From NCBI GenBank assembly GCA_036874045.1, contig JAZBRI010000003.1, positions 6,026,501 through 6,090,500 of the forward strand: a DNA stretch of 64,000 nt. The letters run 5' to 3'. Position numbers and translations under genes: made by a program. Below are positions 1-10,132 of this stretch, piece by piece (positions within the stretch are counted from its first letter, which is position 1; each line of letters starts with the position of its first letter). The notes under the pieces were generated by a model. That model saw only the letters and a program-made list of their open reading frames with translations, had not been told where the DNA came from and ran no database searches. The stretch comes from Cymodocea nodosa (taxonomy: Eukaryota > Streptophyta > Magnoliopsida > Alismatales > Cymodoceaceae).

Positions 1-812
1 CTAGAGAAAGAAAATCTAGAAATTTAAGTCAAGTAAAGTATATTAAAGATAAGGATTTTAGAGTTTTAGTAATAGAAAATGAAATAAAAGATAGATGATG
101 TAGGTATTTTGGTAAACATTTTAATAAATTTACTAAGAAACTCAATTCAAGTAGTATTATAAATCACATAAACTATAAGTAATGTAGAAGAATTAAGAGT
201 TTGAAAGTAAAAAAAGCTATTAATAAACTGAAATGTGGAAAAACTATTAGACCATGTGATATTTCCATTGAATTATAAAGTGTATATAGGTGAAGTAGTA
301 TTTAACCAAACTTTTTAATATAATTTTAAAGACTAAGAAGATGTGAGATGAACGAAGAAAGCATCTTTTAATACTCATATTTAAAAATAAGGGAGAAATA
401 GAACTATTATAACTATCTTGATATTAAGTTAATGACTCATATTATGAAATTATGAAGTAAAGTAATTGAACAAAGACTTAGACATACAATTAAAATCACA
501 AAAAATCAATTTAGGTTTATGTCAAGTAGGTTAATAATGATAACATTCAAACAATTAATTATTTATTTACTTAAATAATTAATAGAAAATTTTCGAGTTA
601 AGAAAAAGACCTTTATATGATTTTCATTGATTTAGAAAAAATTATGATTGAGTGTATATCTAGAAATATATTATGGTAAGTTTTAGAAAGAAACAGAGTG
701 CTCATATGGTATATAGATATTATAAAAAGCATGTATATAAAAGAGTAACAACTAGTGTTAAAATTATAAGAGAAATTAAAAAATTTCTAATAGATATAGG
801 ATTACATTAGAG
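1..812 (+). pseudogene. LINE (non-LTR, RTE-like) reverse transcriptase fragment
   Basis: This is a decayed reverse transcriptase of a plant non-LTR retrotransposon, read in shifting forward frames. Visible blocks in order are RWxxYFGKHFNKL near the start, INKLKCGKTIRPCDISIEL (about 206-275), a stretch ending LIFKNKGEIE (about 380-400), KLMTHIMKL..VIEQRLRH (about 425-485), QFRFM (about 508) and FIDLEKIYD (about 621-650). These match the family's GKAxGPDDIPIEVWK, IFKNKGD, MSHTMKLWERVIEHRLR and FIDLEKAYD motifs. The fragment ends before the catalytic FADD box, next to a gypsy primer site and LTR, so it is truncated at that side. No endonuclease domain is visible, so it probably extends left of the window. 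Every frame holds stops. The RTE-like label is inferred from the wording of the motifs. Confidence 0.8.
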
Positions 813-857
813 ATTTGTTTGTGTTTTTCTAGCATGACACTAGAATATCTAGTTAGA

Positions 858-874
858 TCTCCAATAACGTACCA
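858..874 (-). other. gypsy primer-binding site (tRNA-Asp type) of the LTR A element
   Basis: On the minus strand the bases just past LTR A read TGGTACGTTATTGGAGA. This is close to TGGCGCCGTTGCCGGGGA, the plant gypsy site complementary to the tRNA-Asp 3' end, with one base missing. It shows that LTR A was the 5' LTR of a minus-strand element whose body was then lost: only about 45 bases follow before the LINE fragment. Confidence 0.65.
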
Positions 875-882
875 AAAAAACT

Positions 883-3371
883 TAGATTTGTTACTTCTGT
901 TTTTACTAAGTTAATTTATTTTTATGCCTATTCTTTCTTTTAGAAGTAAACAAACAACCTTTAATACAATTTAGATATTAAGTCCAATTTGTACTTTAAC
1001 TGCAAGTGCACAGTGTCTATTGTATCAGTGTGTAAGTACAGGTCGATCCCACAGGGAATTGTTGAAGAATTTGAGAACTGTTCGTTTGTTAACAATCAAA
1101 TTTATATATTCAATAAGCTCTCCGTTGAATTACAGTTAACTCAACGGACAAAGATGATGAGTTATGGCTAACTCAACAGACTAACCTCGTGGACTTAAGT
1201 TAACTCCACGAGTCTATCTTTTCTTTTTAATACTACTATTTACAGAGGAATTCAGCCAACCATTAGGCGATTCCATAGATTGTAAATAACATCAATTAAG
1301 CTCTTTAATGTTAGTTAACATTGGATTTATCATTAAGCAATACTGACATTCAGATAATTCAAACAGTAACTATTAAAATCTTTAAATCTTTTGAACAAAC
1401 CAATTTCAGTAAACTGTAAAACTAAAACAACATAAAACAATCACAACACTGACAAAGATAACATTAATCACGATACAACACAAACAATACAACACTCAAA
1501 TACAACATACAAATATAGATAAATTGTTTTTGGTATTTTTGTTTTAATATGAACATGGAAATGGGCAAAAGGTGAATTGTAAAGTAATCTCACTCGATAG
1601 TAAATACTTTCGACACTACTTGCAATGCGATTACACCACTGAAAATTAAACCACTTACAATTCTGTCTCCTCTCCCTATAGAATCGCGAGTCTAGAATTG
1701 CAAGATAATCTTCTCTTCAGCATATAAGCATCAACCCGAAGCCAAGGCTAAAAGCTTTACGATCTCCTAAAATATGAGTTGGCGCTTGGTGAAAATAGTT
1801 TTCCTTCCTGTGACGCGATCACTCCTCACAGTGGTTGGCTTGGAATCGACCCGACATCAAGAAAGTATTCTCACAGACCTTCGATAGTTGGTGATTATGG
1901 TGGTGGTAATGATGGTTGGTGTGATACTTCAGAGAATCGCCGATACTGTCTGTAGAAAGCTTGGTGCTCCTCCTCTGTATACATTGGCCGTCTATCATCA
2001 CACCCTTTCTTCTTTTTCTTCTTTTCTTTTATATTTCTTCAGTAGTAACTGCTTCTGCTTAAATGGTCAATTGGATTTCCTTCATTCATATCAACGACAA
2101 TGATTTCTTCTCCCTACGCAATACATGCAATCGTGGTTTTTCTTCCAATTGTTTTGTTTCTGCAACCGCTACAATGGCATATTAGAAAATAAATAGTCCG
2201 TGGAGTTACAGATAACTCAACGGACTTTCGTCATTGACTTAACTATAAAACACGTGCATAAACTTAACTATCCGATGCTCAAGTGCATTTCAGATACTTA
2301 TAAACTTAACTATCCGATGCTTAGATGTATTTCGGATAGTTATAAACTTAACTATCCGATGCTCAGATGCATTTCGGATAGTTACAAATAACTCACCGAT
2401 ATATAACTTAAGTAAATCTACCAGATCTCGATACGTGTCAGTAGTAGTTTAATCATAAAATAACATTTCAGAGAGTTACAGGTCTAACTATCCGATGCTC
2501 AGATGCATTTCGGATAGCTACAACTAACTCACCGAAAATCCACTTAAGTCACTTTACCAGAACATGACACGTGTCCTCAGCTATTTTATAAATAAAAAGA
2601 GATTTCGGAGAGTTATACATATAACTGTCCGATGCCCAGCTGTAATTTCGGATAGTTATAGATAACTCACCGATTCAGTAATAAACAAATGTTTTTATAA
2701 TAAGAATTTTACCACGTGTAAAAATAACAACTTAAGTTTATAACGCTAACTTAACGCGTTGCCTTAATGTTCAATATAGCAACATAACGCGTTTAGTTAT
2801 GTTAACTTAACGAGTTAAACATGTGTACCTCACGTGATACAATACAATATTCGTAACTTATAATTTCACCACGTGTATAACACTAACTTAACGAGTTTGT
2901 CTCTTCTTTTACTCACTAACTTAACGAGTTATCAAAACGTGCACTGTTCATGATACAGAAGATATAACTTTAAAACATATCATGCTTTTCAATAAAAACA
3001 TACGTTAACTTAATGTTTAGCTAAATGAGAAATTAATGCAATGAAACGACTAGTTATTAACTTCAGAAAACTTTCAAAACATAACTGCTTGACAATTTAA
3101 ACATAACTATCTGACATGTTCTATCTGTTAAACATAACTGTCCGAATTATTAGAAAATTCGGATACTTAAGAATTTCACAGCCTACAACTTACCGACAGT
3201 TCAGAAATGTACTAAATTAACATTAATTCCCCAAAATTAAGTAGATTCTTCAATTAAAACATATAACAGTGCAGTTATAACATAATGGCTTAATTCTTAT
3301 ATGATAAGCTAAATATTATGCAATTAACCATCATTTAACTGTTAATAATATGCACTTTTTCATTCTAAACA
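883..3371 (-). mobile_element. Ty3/gypsy (Athila-like) LTR A, long form
   Basis: On the minus strand it starts TGTTTAGAATGAAAAAGTGC at the high-coordinate end and ends near ATAAAAACAAATCTAA, followed by a short T-rich spacer and a primer-binding site. At about 2.5 kb it is longer than its relatives in the window (about 1.9-2.0 kb). The extra length is a region of tandem hairpin units at 2,266-2,700. The LTR-end box with TGCAAGTGCACAGTGTC and GGTCGATCCCACAGGGA is at 1,001-1,059. The short ORFs inside are by-products of repeats. Confidence 0.8.
2266..2391. repeat. three 42-bp tandem units, each a potential hairpin
   Basis: Units start at 2,266, 2,308 and 2,350. The second and third each contain AACTATCCGA, a 14-base loop and TCGGATAGTT, a perfect 10-bp inverted repeat; the first is slightly decayed. 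A further copy of the same hairpin, with one mismatch, lies at about 2,487-2,520. The forward frame therefore reads as a repeated peptide (KLNYPMLRCISDSY), which I take to be an artefact. Confidence 0.85.
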
Positions 3372-3383
3372 AGATTCTTATCT

Positions 3384-4392
3384 TGTTAGCTTAAACTAAT
3401 TTTTCTAAGGAAACAAGTAATTCCTAAAAGAGATTCAATTTTAGTAAATTTGTTTGTTTAATTTACTACAAGTGTATAACGTCAACTGTAAAAAGTGTGC
3501 AAAAATAGGTTGAACCACAAGGAGTGATTAAAATCAATTTCTAGGGTGCTTTGAAATAAGTGCATTGTTTAAGCTAATGGATTAAGTTCGTTGAGTTAAC
3601 AAATGACCCAATAGACTACCTTCATTGAGTTACAGATAACTTAACGAATAGATCCATTGACTTACGCTCTTATAGTTGTTTACACTTAAATTTAGCCAAC
3701 CATTAGGCAAACTCAAAAAATACAAATAACACATTTACACTCTCTGATTGCTGCTTATCTCACATTTAACAATGTATAGATTTAGCATCCAAATAATCTT
3801 AAATAACAATTAGTCAAGGCATGATTTTAGAGATTTAAAACTAATTGGTTTCAAATAAAGTCATATAGCTTCATATTGGAATGAGAAATAGATACATAAC
3901 ATTTGACAATCATGAACACACATTACAAATACAAACAATACATAAATAGAACATAATAAATACATGGATGTAAACATAAATGTTACTGAACCTTAAGGTG
4001 GGCAATGGATGAATGGTAAAGCTCTCTATTGAAAATCAAAACTTCCAACACTACATGCAATGCAGTTACACCTTTGAAAATTTAATCACTTACTATCAAG
4101 TGCTCCTCTCCTTACTAGATTGCAAACTTAGACCTTTGTAAGGTGATCTCTTCTTCAGCAAATCACATCAACCCAACACCAAGGCTGGAAGCTTTAATCA
4201 TCTTTTAAGAGATGAATCGATGCTTTGTGAAGAAACATTTCCTTCCTATGACGTGATCACTCCTCTATAGTAGGTGTTAGTCACCATGATTTAATTAGAA
4301 TTTGACCTAACTCTAGAAAATATCTCCATAGACCTTTGATGAATGGCAAGTGAAGGTAGAAGAATGATATCTTAATGAACATCCGACACTCT
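3384..4392 (-). mobile_element. Ty3/gypsy LTR B, 3' part (interrupted LTR)
   Basis: This is the downstream part of a minus-strand LTR of the same superfamily but a different subfamily: its end reads AGTTTAAGCTAACA, as in LTR D at 17,947. The LTR-end box is at about 3,466-3,527. The LTR is interrupted at 4,392 by solo LTR C and resumes at 6,345. Joined across the insertion it parallels LTR D (16,450-17,947) without a gap. Confidence 0.75.
4388..4392. repeat. target-site duplication ACTCT, left copy
   Basis: The five bases ACTCT directly precede the TG of solo LTR C and are repeated exactly after its terminal CA at 6,345-6,349. Confidence 0.8.
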
Positions 4393-6344
4393 TGTTTAGA
4401 ATGAAAATGTGCATAATATTAGTAGTTAATGAATGGTTAATTGCATAATGTTTAGCTTATTATATGAGAATTAAGCCATTATGTTACAATTATATGAATA
4501 CATGCCTTAATTGAAGAATATGCATAATTTCAAGGAATTAAATGTTAATTAAGTATTATTTATAAAAGATTGAAAACCTAGTTTATGTGTGGTTTTATAG
4601 GATTAAACATGATATGTTTTATTCTTTATATTTTTGTATCATGTATAGTGCACATGACAACTCGTTAAGTTACAGGTTTAAAGGGTAAAAAGATCACATG
4701 AGAACTCGTTTAGTTAGCAAGCAAAACTATAAGATGTATATCTAAACTCATTAAGTTAGTATTATGCACATGTTGAATTTAAAGTTTACAAATGTTATAT
4801 TATATCACGTGAGTTGCATATGTTTAACTCGTTAACATAACTACACGTGTTGAGTTGCTTAATTAATTACTAAGGTAACGCTTTATGTTAGCATTATAAA
4901 CTTATAAGTTATTTCTTTATTACACATGATATATATATTATTGTTTATATGCAAGTCCATTGAGTTAAACTTAACTCAACGAAGTCAATTTGTTGAGTTA
5001 AGTCAACGGAGTAAGTCTATTGAGTTACATTAACTCAATGGACTAATTATTTTCTAATATTCAATTGTAAGCAATTGTAGGAAATTCGAAGGAAACCATG
5101 TTGCATGAATTATGCCATGATCTAAATTGTAAAATGAAGAAGTAATCACCATCGTTGATATGAAGAAAGGAAATCTAACCAGTCATTAGGCAGAAGTAAT
5201 TATTACTGAAAGAAATATAAAAGGAAAAGAAAAAAGAAAAAAGAGGTGTAGGTGGAGAATTGTGCTAACTGTAGTAAGCGTCAGACATTCCTTGAAGCAC
5301 CAACCACCACCAATCCATTAGAGGTCTGTATTTTTCAGATGTCAGATAGATTTCAAGCTAAACATAGTAACTGATAATTACTGTAAGGAGTGATAGCGTC
5401 AAAGAAAGGGAAGTCATTTTCACCAAGCATCGAATCATCTCTTAGGAGATAGTAAAACTTCTAGCATTGGTTTCAAGTTGATGCTGCTATACTGAATAGG
5501 AGATCAACTTACAAAAGTTTTAGTTTGTGATCTTATAGGGAGAGGAGCACATGATAGTAAGTGATTAAGTTTTTAGTGGTGTAATCGCATCGCATGTAGT
5601 GATGGAAGTTCTTACAATTGATAGAGAATTTTACCTTTCACCTTTTGTTCATCTTTAGGAACATATTATAACAAAAACTCATTTATGTTTATCAAATCTA
5701 TGTTGAATTATTTGTTTTGTATTGTTATTATTATTAGTAATGATAGCATTGTTGAATGTTTTATGTTTAATTTATTTCAATAAATGGGAAATTGTATTAT
5801 TAATTATTGAAACTAGTTCATATTCAATTTTGAAATCCTGATTGATATGTTTATTGTTTGAAATATCTGAATGTTAGTGTTGATTAATGATAAATATAGT
5901 ATAAACTAACATTAGAAGCTTAATTGATGTTGTTTACATTCTATGGAACTACCTAATGGATGGTCGTATTCCTTTGTAGACAACAAATTTTAAATTGAAG
6001 TTACTAAGGAAATTCGTTGAGTTAACTTTAACTCCACCAAGATAGTTCGTTAAGATAATTATAACTCAATGAATTAAGTTTGTTAGGTTAGCAGTAATTC
6101 AACGGAGTGAGTAATCCAAAACCCAAAAACCTCTAGCTGTAAAAACTTAAATAGTCTGAAATTTTTACTCAGTCCCTATGGGATCGATCTGTACTTGCAT
6201 ACTTATACGATAGACACTATGCACTTGCAATTAATGAAACAAACAAATTTATTGAACTTAAATCTTATTCGTAAAAATTACTTATTTACTTAAAGAATTA
6301 TTAGATATATACATATATTTGAGTAAATAAGAGCAAACCAAACA
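4393..6344 (+). mobile_element. solo Ty3/gypsy LTR C (1,952 bp)
   Basis: This LTR starts TGTTTAGAATGAAAATGTGC and ends AAACCAAACA, with a perfect 5-bp duplication (ACTCT) on both sides and no internal sequence, so it is a solo LTR left by LTR-LTR recombination. The LTR-end box (GGGATCGATCTGTACTTGCA) is at about 6,166-6,238. It is rich in inverted repeats built on CGTTGAGTTA/TAACTCAACG (about 4,960-5,045 and 6,015-6,110). It is the clearest full-length reference copy of this LTR type in the window. Confidence 0.85.
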
Positions 6345-6349
6345 ACTCT
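6345..6349. repeat. target-site duplication ACTCT, right copy
   Basis: Pairs with 4,388-4,392 around solo LTR C. Confidence 0.8.
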
Positions 6350-6939
6350 CTATAGTGAGCGCTCCTTCCTCCCCCTTTTTTCGATTTCTTTCAATCCTTT
6401 TATATCTCTTGTCAATAACAACTGTTAGTGCCAAAAGGACTAGTTGGATTCTTCTTTCCTACGCATCAATAACTATAATTGCTTCTTTCTTTTACAATAG
6501 AGATCATGGGTGTGAATCATGCAATGTGATTTTCCTATGCATTTCTTGTAATTGCTTAGAATCGCACATTAGATATAATAATTGGTCTATTGAGTTAATA
6601 TAACTCAACAGATTAATTCTGTTGGATTAACTAATAACTCAATGAACTAGCTTCGTTGAGTTACTCCATGAATTCAGTTAGTCCTACAGTTCAGTAATAT
6701 AATAGAATGATTTATATAAATATCATACAAGTGTAAATAACATTTAATAATATGTATATGGGAGATTATTTTGCACTACTTCCAAAATGATACTTAGTTA
6801 ACGTTAATTCCTTTAAATTATGCATATTCTTCAATTAAACCTTAAATTTTGATCTAATTCCTATTTGATAAGCTAAATAACATGTCATTAACCATTCATT
6901 AAGCTCTAATATTATGCACTTTTTCACTAGTATCTTACA
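6345..6939 (-). mobile_element. Ty3/gypsy LTR B, 5' part
   Basis: This is the start of the interrupted minus-strand LTR B. Its conserved beginning (GTGAAAAAGTGCATAATATT) lies at the high-coordinate end, with the first bases altered compared with TGTTTAGAATG. The segment GGAGCGCTCACTATAGAGAG at the break continues at 4,392 just as LTR D does near 17,000. The exact outer boundary is uncertain: TATCT at 3,379-3,383 recurs at 6,931-6,935 and might be the target duplication. Confidence 0.7.
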
Positions 6940-7170
6940 TTGTGCCTAATAAGGTGGTGGGATGACCAAAGGAAATTTCAAATATGGATAGTGGAAAATT
7001 TAAATAATTGGAAATGGAGTGAAGAATACATTGAATTATGTGTGGAAGTGGAAACACCTGGATCATCATGGTCGAGCAGAGGAAGTGTTACCATATTCCA
7101 TTTCATTAATGATAATACTCTAATATTTAGTGTTGATAACATATTTCAAGTTTATCATTTGAGGAGATGA
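6940..7170 (+). pseudogene. possible F-box-associated (FBA) domain fragment
   Basis: An open stretch of 76 codons carries FQIWIVENLNNWKWSEEYIE and, near its end, NDNTLIFSVDNIFQVYHLR. These resemble the tail of plant F-box-associated domains (the W+L+DY..W..+Y pattern, then ..L.F......+.YHL+). F-box proteins supply substrates to SCF ubiquitin ligases. No F-box motif, promoter or remaining exon is visible. It starts at the LTR B edge and ends near gypsy sequence, so it is at most a trapped gene fragment. The match is by eye and weak; it could be chance or another family. Confidence 0.35.
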
Positions 7171-7296
7171 GTAAAGTCAATAGAAGTGGAATTAGAAGTG
7201 AGAAGAGTTATGCCTAAAGGTTTTTCATTGACTAATTCATTCATTTCATACGCCACTAGTTACTAATCATGTACTTAAAGTATATCCTTGTATTTA

Positions 7297-8183
7297 CGCT
7301 TATTATGAATATATTACTATTTGTAGTTATATTTTGAAACAAAAAAAAAAATCTACTTTTTACTTTGCTATGTTGAGATTGTTAGTTCCATTTTTAGAAG
7401 TTTAATTTTAATGTAAAACTGAGGCCAACACTATTAAAAAATTAATTGAATACATACTTAAATCATACAGGTCTTGCCTTAGTCATTTATTTTTGAGAGT
7501 GTATTTTGGAAGGTTTCATATTGTCTAAGATGATAATTAGTGGTTTTCACTGAAAGTCACTGAAATCTTATTAGTTAATCTGAAGGTTTCATATTTTCTA
7601 AGTGGACAATGGTTTTAACTAAAAGTCACTAAAATATGTCGATAAGTTGCATGTTTAAACCATCAATAGGTTTCATTGAAATAATTTGAACACTTGTGTA
7701 TTACTTTATCTATTGAATGACATGTATCACTCTATTTACACATACCTTAAAACTTATAAAAAATCAATCTTGTTTGTTGGCATCTACTCTAAAAAATCAT
7801 CTAGCATATTTGTGAGCCACCAAAGACGTAGGAGCCTAGGTTTTACACAATGCATATAAATATATAAATAGATACGTTTTACTTTTACTTCTATTATGTT
7901 ATTTTTGGTGAATGAAGGATGACTTAGGAACAAAGTCTTGAAATACATCATCTGAATTATAAAAAAAATGTACACCCATTATGATTATCTTTCATACAAT
8001 TTGTATCTAATGAGATAAAAGTAACTGTAATTTGTTTAGTTATGTGATAACTTAATGGATTAATTTTATTGACTTAATCAATAACTCAACGAACCTAATT
8101 TATTTAGTTCTATCATGCTTGTTGCCACATAAATGCATATATTGCCAATTTGTTACATTAAAGACAATGTAAAATGTAGGTAT
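7297..8183 (+). mobile_element. Ty3/gypsy internal remnant: RNase H end plus 3' non-coding region
   Basis: Two parts appear in forward orientation. 7,297-7,735 is the reverse-complement relative of 23,263-23,640: it starts in the codons for AYYECITVWSYILE at the end of the RNase H region and continues through a non-coding tract. 7,740-8,183 is the reverse-complement relative of 20,915-21,345 and also resembles 49,990-50,460; it ends in the GACAATGTAAAATGTAGGTA block, typical of gypsy 3' regions. Together they give the normal order RNase H end, 3' non-coding region, LTR. Integrase is absent. Confidence 0.6.
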
Positions 8184-8890
8184 GAGGAGTAATCGCGTCA
8201 TGGGAAGGGAAATCATTTTCACAAAGCATTGAATCATCTCTTAGGAGACAGCAAAACTTCTAGTCTTGATTTTAGGTTGATGCCACTATATTAAAGAGGA
8301 AATCAACTTACAAAAGTCTCGGTTTGTGATTCTATAGGGAGAGAAGTGTGTGATAGTAAGTGATTAAGTTTTCAATGGTGTAATCATGTCGCATGTAATG
8401 ATGGGAGTTCTTACTATCAATATAGAATTTTACCTTTTACCTTTCATTCATCTTCAGGAACATATCACAACAAAAACTCATTATCTGTTTTTGTGTTTAT
8501 CAGATCTATGTTGTATCATTTGTTTTGTATTGTCATTATTATTAGTAATGTTAGTATTGTCAGTATTATTGAATGTTTTATGTTTATTTCATTCCAGAAA
8601 ATAGAAAATCGTATTACTGAAATCAGTTAGTACTCAATTCTGAAATCTTGATTAATATGGTTACTGTTTGAAATATCTAAATGTTAGTGCTAATTAATGA
8701 TAAATATCGTATAAACTAACATTAAAAGCTTAATTGATGTTTATATTCTATGGAATTGCCCAATGGATGGTTGTATTCCTCTATAGACAACAATTTTAAT
8801 TTGAAGTTACTAGTGAGTCTCGTTGAGTTAACTTAACTCCACTAGTATAGTTCATTAAAATAACTTTAACTCAATGAACTAAGTCCGTTG
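8184..8890 (+). mobile_element. gypsy LTR fragment, forward (middle part of a chimeric LTR)
   Basis: It matches the middle of solo LTR C (from about 5,376) in the same orientation, including GGTGTAATCATGTCGCATGT and the GTTGAGTTAACTTAACTC inverted repeats. It stops abruptly at about 8,890, before the LTR-end box. Confidence 0.7.
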
Positions 8891-9365
8891 AGCTTCAGGG
8901 AACTTCTGACGCTTTCTTCAGTTAGCGTGGTCCTCCACACCACACTCCCTTCTTCATCTCTCTCCTCTTCTTTTATTTTCTTTTAGTAATAACTATTTCT
9001 GCTTAAATAATCAGTTAGATTTTCTTCATTTATATCAACGATGGTGATTTCTTCTTCATTCCATGAGTTAATTCCTATGTGATACGTGCAATTGTGGTTT
9101 TCCTTCGAATTTCCTGTTTCTACAACTACTAATAGTGGCATGTTAGAAAATAAATGGTCCGTAGAGTTAGTGTAACTCAACGGACTTATTTCATTGACTT
9201 AACCATAAAACACGTGCAATAAAGAAATAACTTAACGAGTTCAGACGTTTCAGATAGTTACAACTACATGTATCTGAAACTTATATGCATTTCGGATAGT
9301 TAGCACCTCACCTTCCGAAAGATAACTTAAGTTAGGTTTCTAGATCGTGACATGTGTCCTTCTAA
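8891..9365 (-). mobile_element. gypsy LTR fragment, inverted segment
   Basis: From AGCTTCAGGGAACTTC on, this equals the upstream half of the LTR in the opposite orientation (compare 19,672-20,000 and 11,190-11,650). It replaces the LTR-end box expected after 8,890. Confidence 0.7.
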
Positions 9366-9455
9366 AAATACAAATTGGAATTAATATCTAATTTGTGCGA
9401 AAGGTTATTTGTTTACTTCTAGAAATAATTATTGATATAAGCATAAAAATGGAAG
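9366..9455 (+). mobile_element. gypsy LTR terminal fragment, forward
   Basis: AAATACAAATTGGAATTAAT through ATAAGCATAAAAA matches the last 80-90 bases of type-I LTRs (compare the reverse complement of 10,140-10,230). It completes a forward / inverted / forward chimera. Confidence 0.65.
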
Positions 9456-9975
9456 TTAATAAACCCAAACACAAATTATGTAGATCTATAACATTAAAGC
9501 TTTCATTTGTATTTTCATTTTGCTTTACTTGTAATTTCATTGTGAATTCATCAAGTGCTTTTAATTTTCCTTCCAGATCATCTAGTCTCATTGCATTCAA
9601 TTTCTGATCAATTTTTAATATGGTTTTTTCCATTTCATATATAATATTGATTTTAGGTTCTGAATATTCTTCCCTATAATTTAATTAGTTGACTTCTTAT
9701 TGCTGATATATGTATTGTTTTAGTTTGTCTATGTTTTGCTCTAAACTATGCTCAAGTCTATCATACCTATCCCAAACTTCCTTGTCTCTCGACATATTAC
9801 TTGTTCTAATCTGACCATTAGTTGGGTAAACTATAGGATTTTCATACTTAGTTCTATTATATTGAATATAATTCATTTGTTGTTCATGTGATCTAACCAT
9901 CTACAATCATCTCAGTTTTAAATAATCAGAAATGTCATGACCTTCCAAATTGCAGAATTCACATATGCTAACTAT
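9456..9975 (-). pseudogene. Ty3/gypsy gag C-terminal fragment
   Basis: Minus-strand reading from the primer site gives CEFCNLEGHDISDY, a decayed CCHC zinc knuckle whose final Cys has become Tyr. Next come EQQMNYIQYNRTKYENP and a tail with LEHSLEQNIDKLKQYI and KIDQKLNAMRLDDLEGKL, a predicted coiled-coil-like segment. This order (knuckle, Asn/Tyr-rich linker, coiled coil) is the end of gag in Athila/Tat-type elements. It lies only about 115 bases past the primer site, so the main gag domain is deleted. Stops separate the two open pieces. Confidence 0.5.
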
Positions 9976-10090
9976 AAATTTCAGAAATCTTTGAACATAA
10001 TATATCATACTCTCAATTATATAATAAAAACACACAACACTTCCTCTATTATTAAAACAAAACAACACTCATAGTTGCTTAGCTTCTCAA

Positions 10091-10108
10091 TCCCTGACAA
10101 CGACGCTA
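10091..10108 (-). other. gypsy primer-binding site (tRNA-Asp type) of the LTR F element
   Basis: The minus strand reads TAGCGTCGTTGTCAGGGA, 14 of 18 matches to the tRNA-Asp-complementary site TGGCGCCGTTGCCGGGGA. All four differences are C/T or G/A transitions. It follows LTR F after a spacer in which the AGTTTTC motif is duplicated. Confidence 0.85.
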
Positions 10109-10132
10109 GAAAACTTGTTTATTGGGAAAACT

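Noticed and set aside
2200-2391. Repeated-peptide ORF (KLNYPMLRCISDSY x3)
   Set aside because: It is a by-product of the 42-bp hairpin repeats inside LTR A; other copies of the LTR do not keep the frame.
2248-2700. CRISPR-like array of evenly spaced palindromic repeats
   Set aside because: The sequence is plant retrotransposon LTR; the units are direct tandem copies without unique spacers of constant length, and no cas genes exist.
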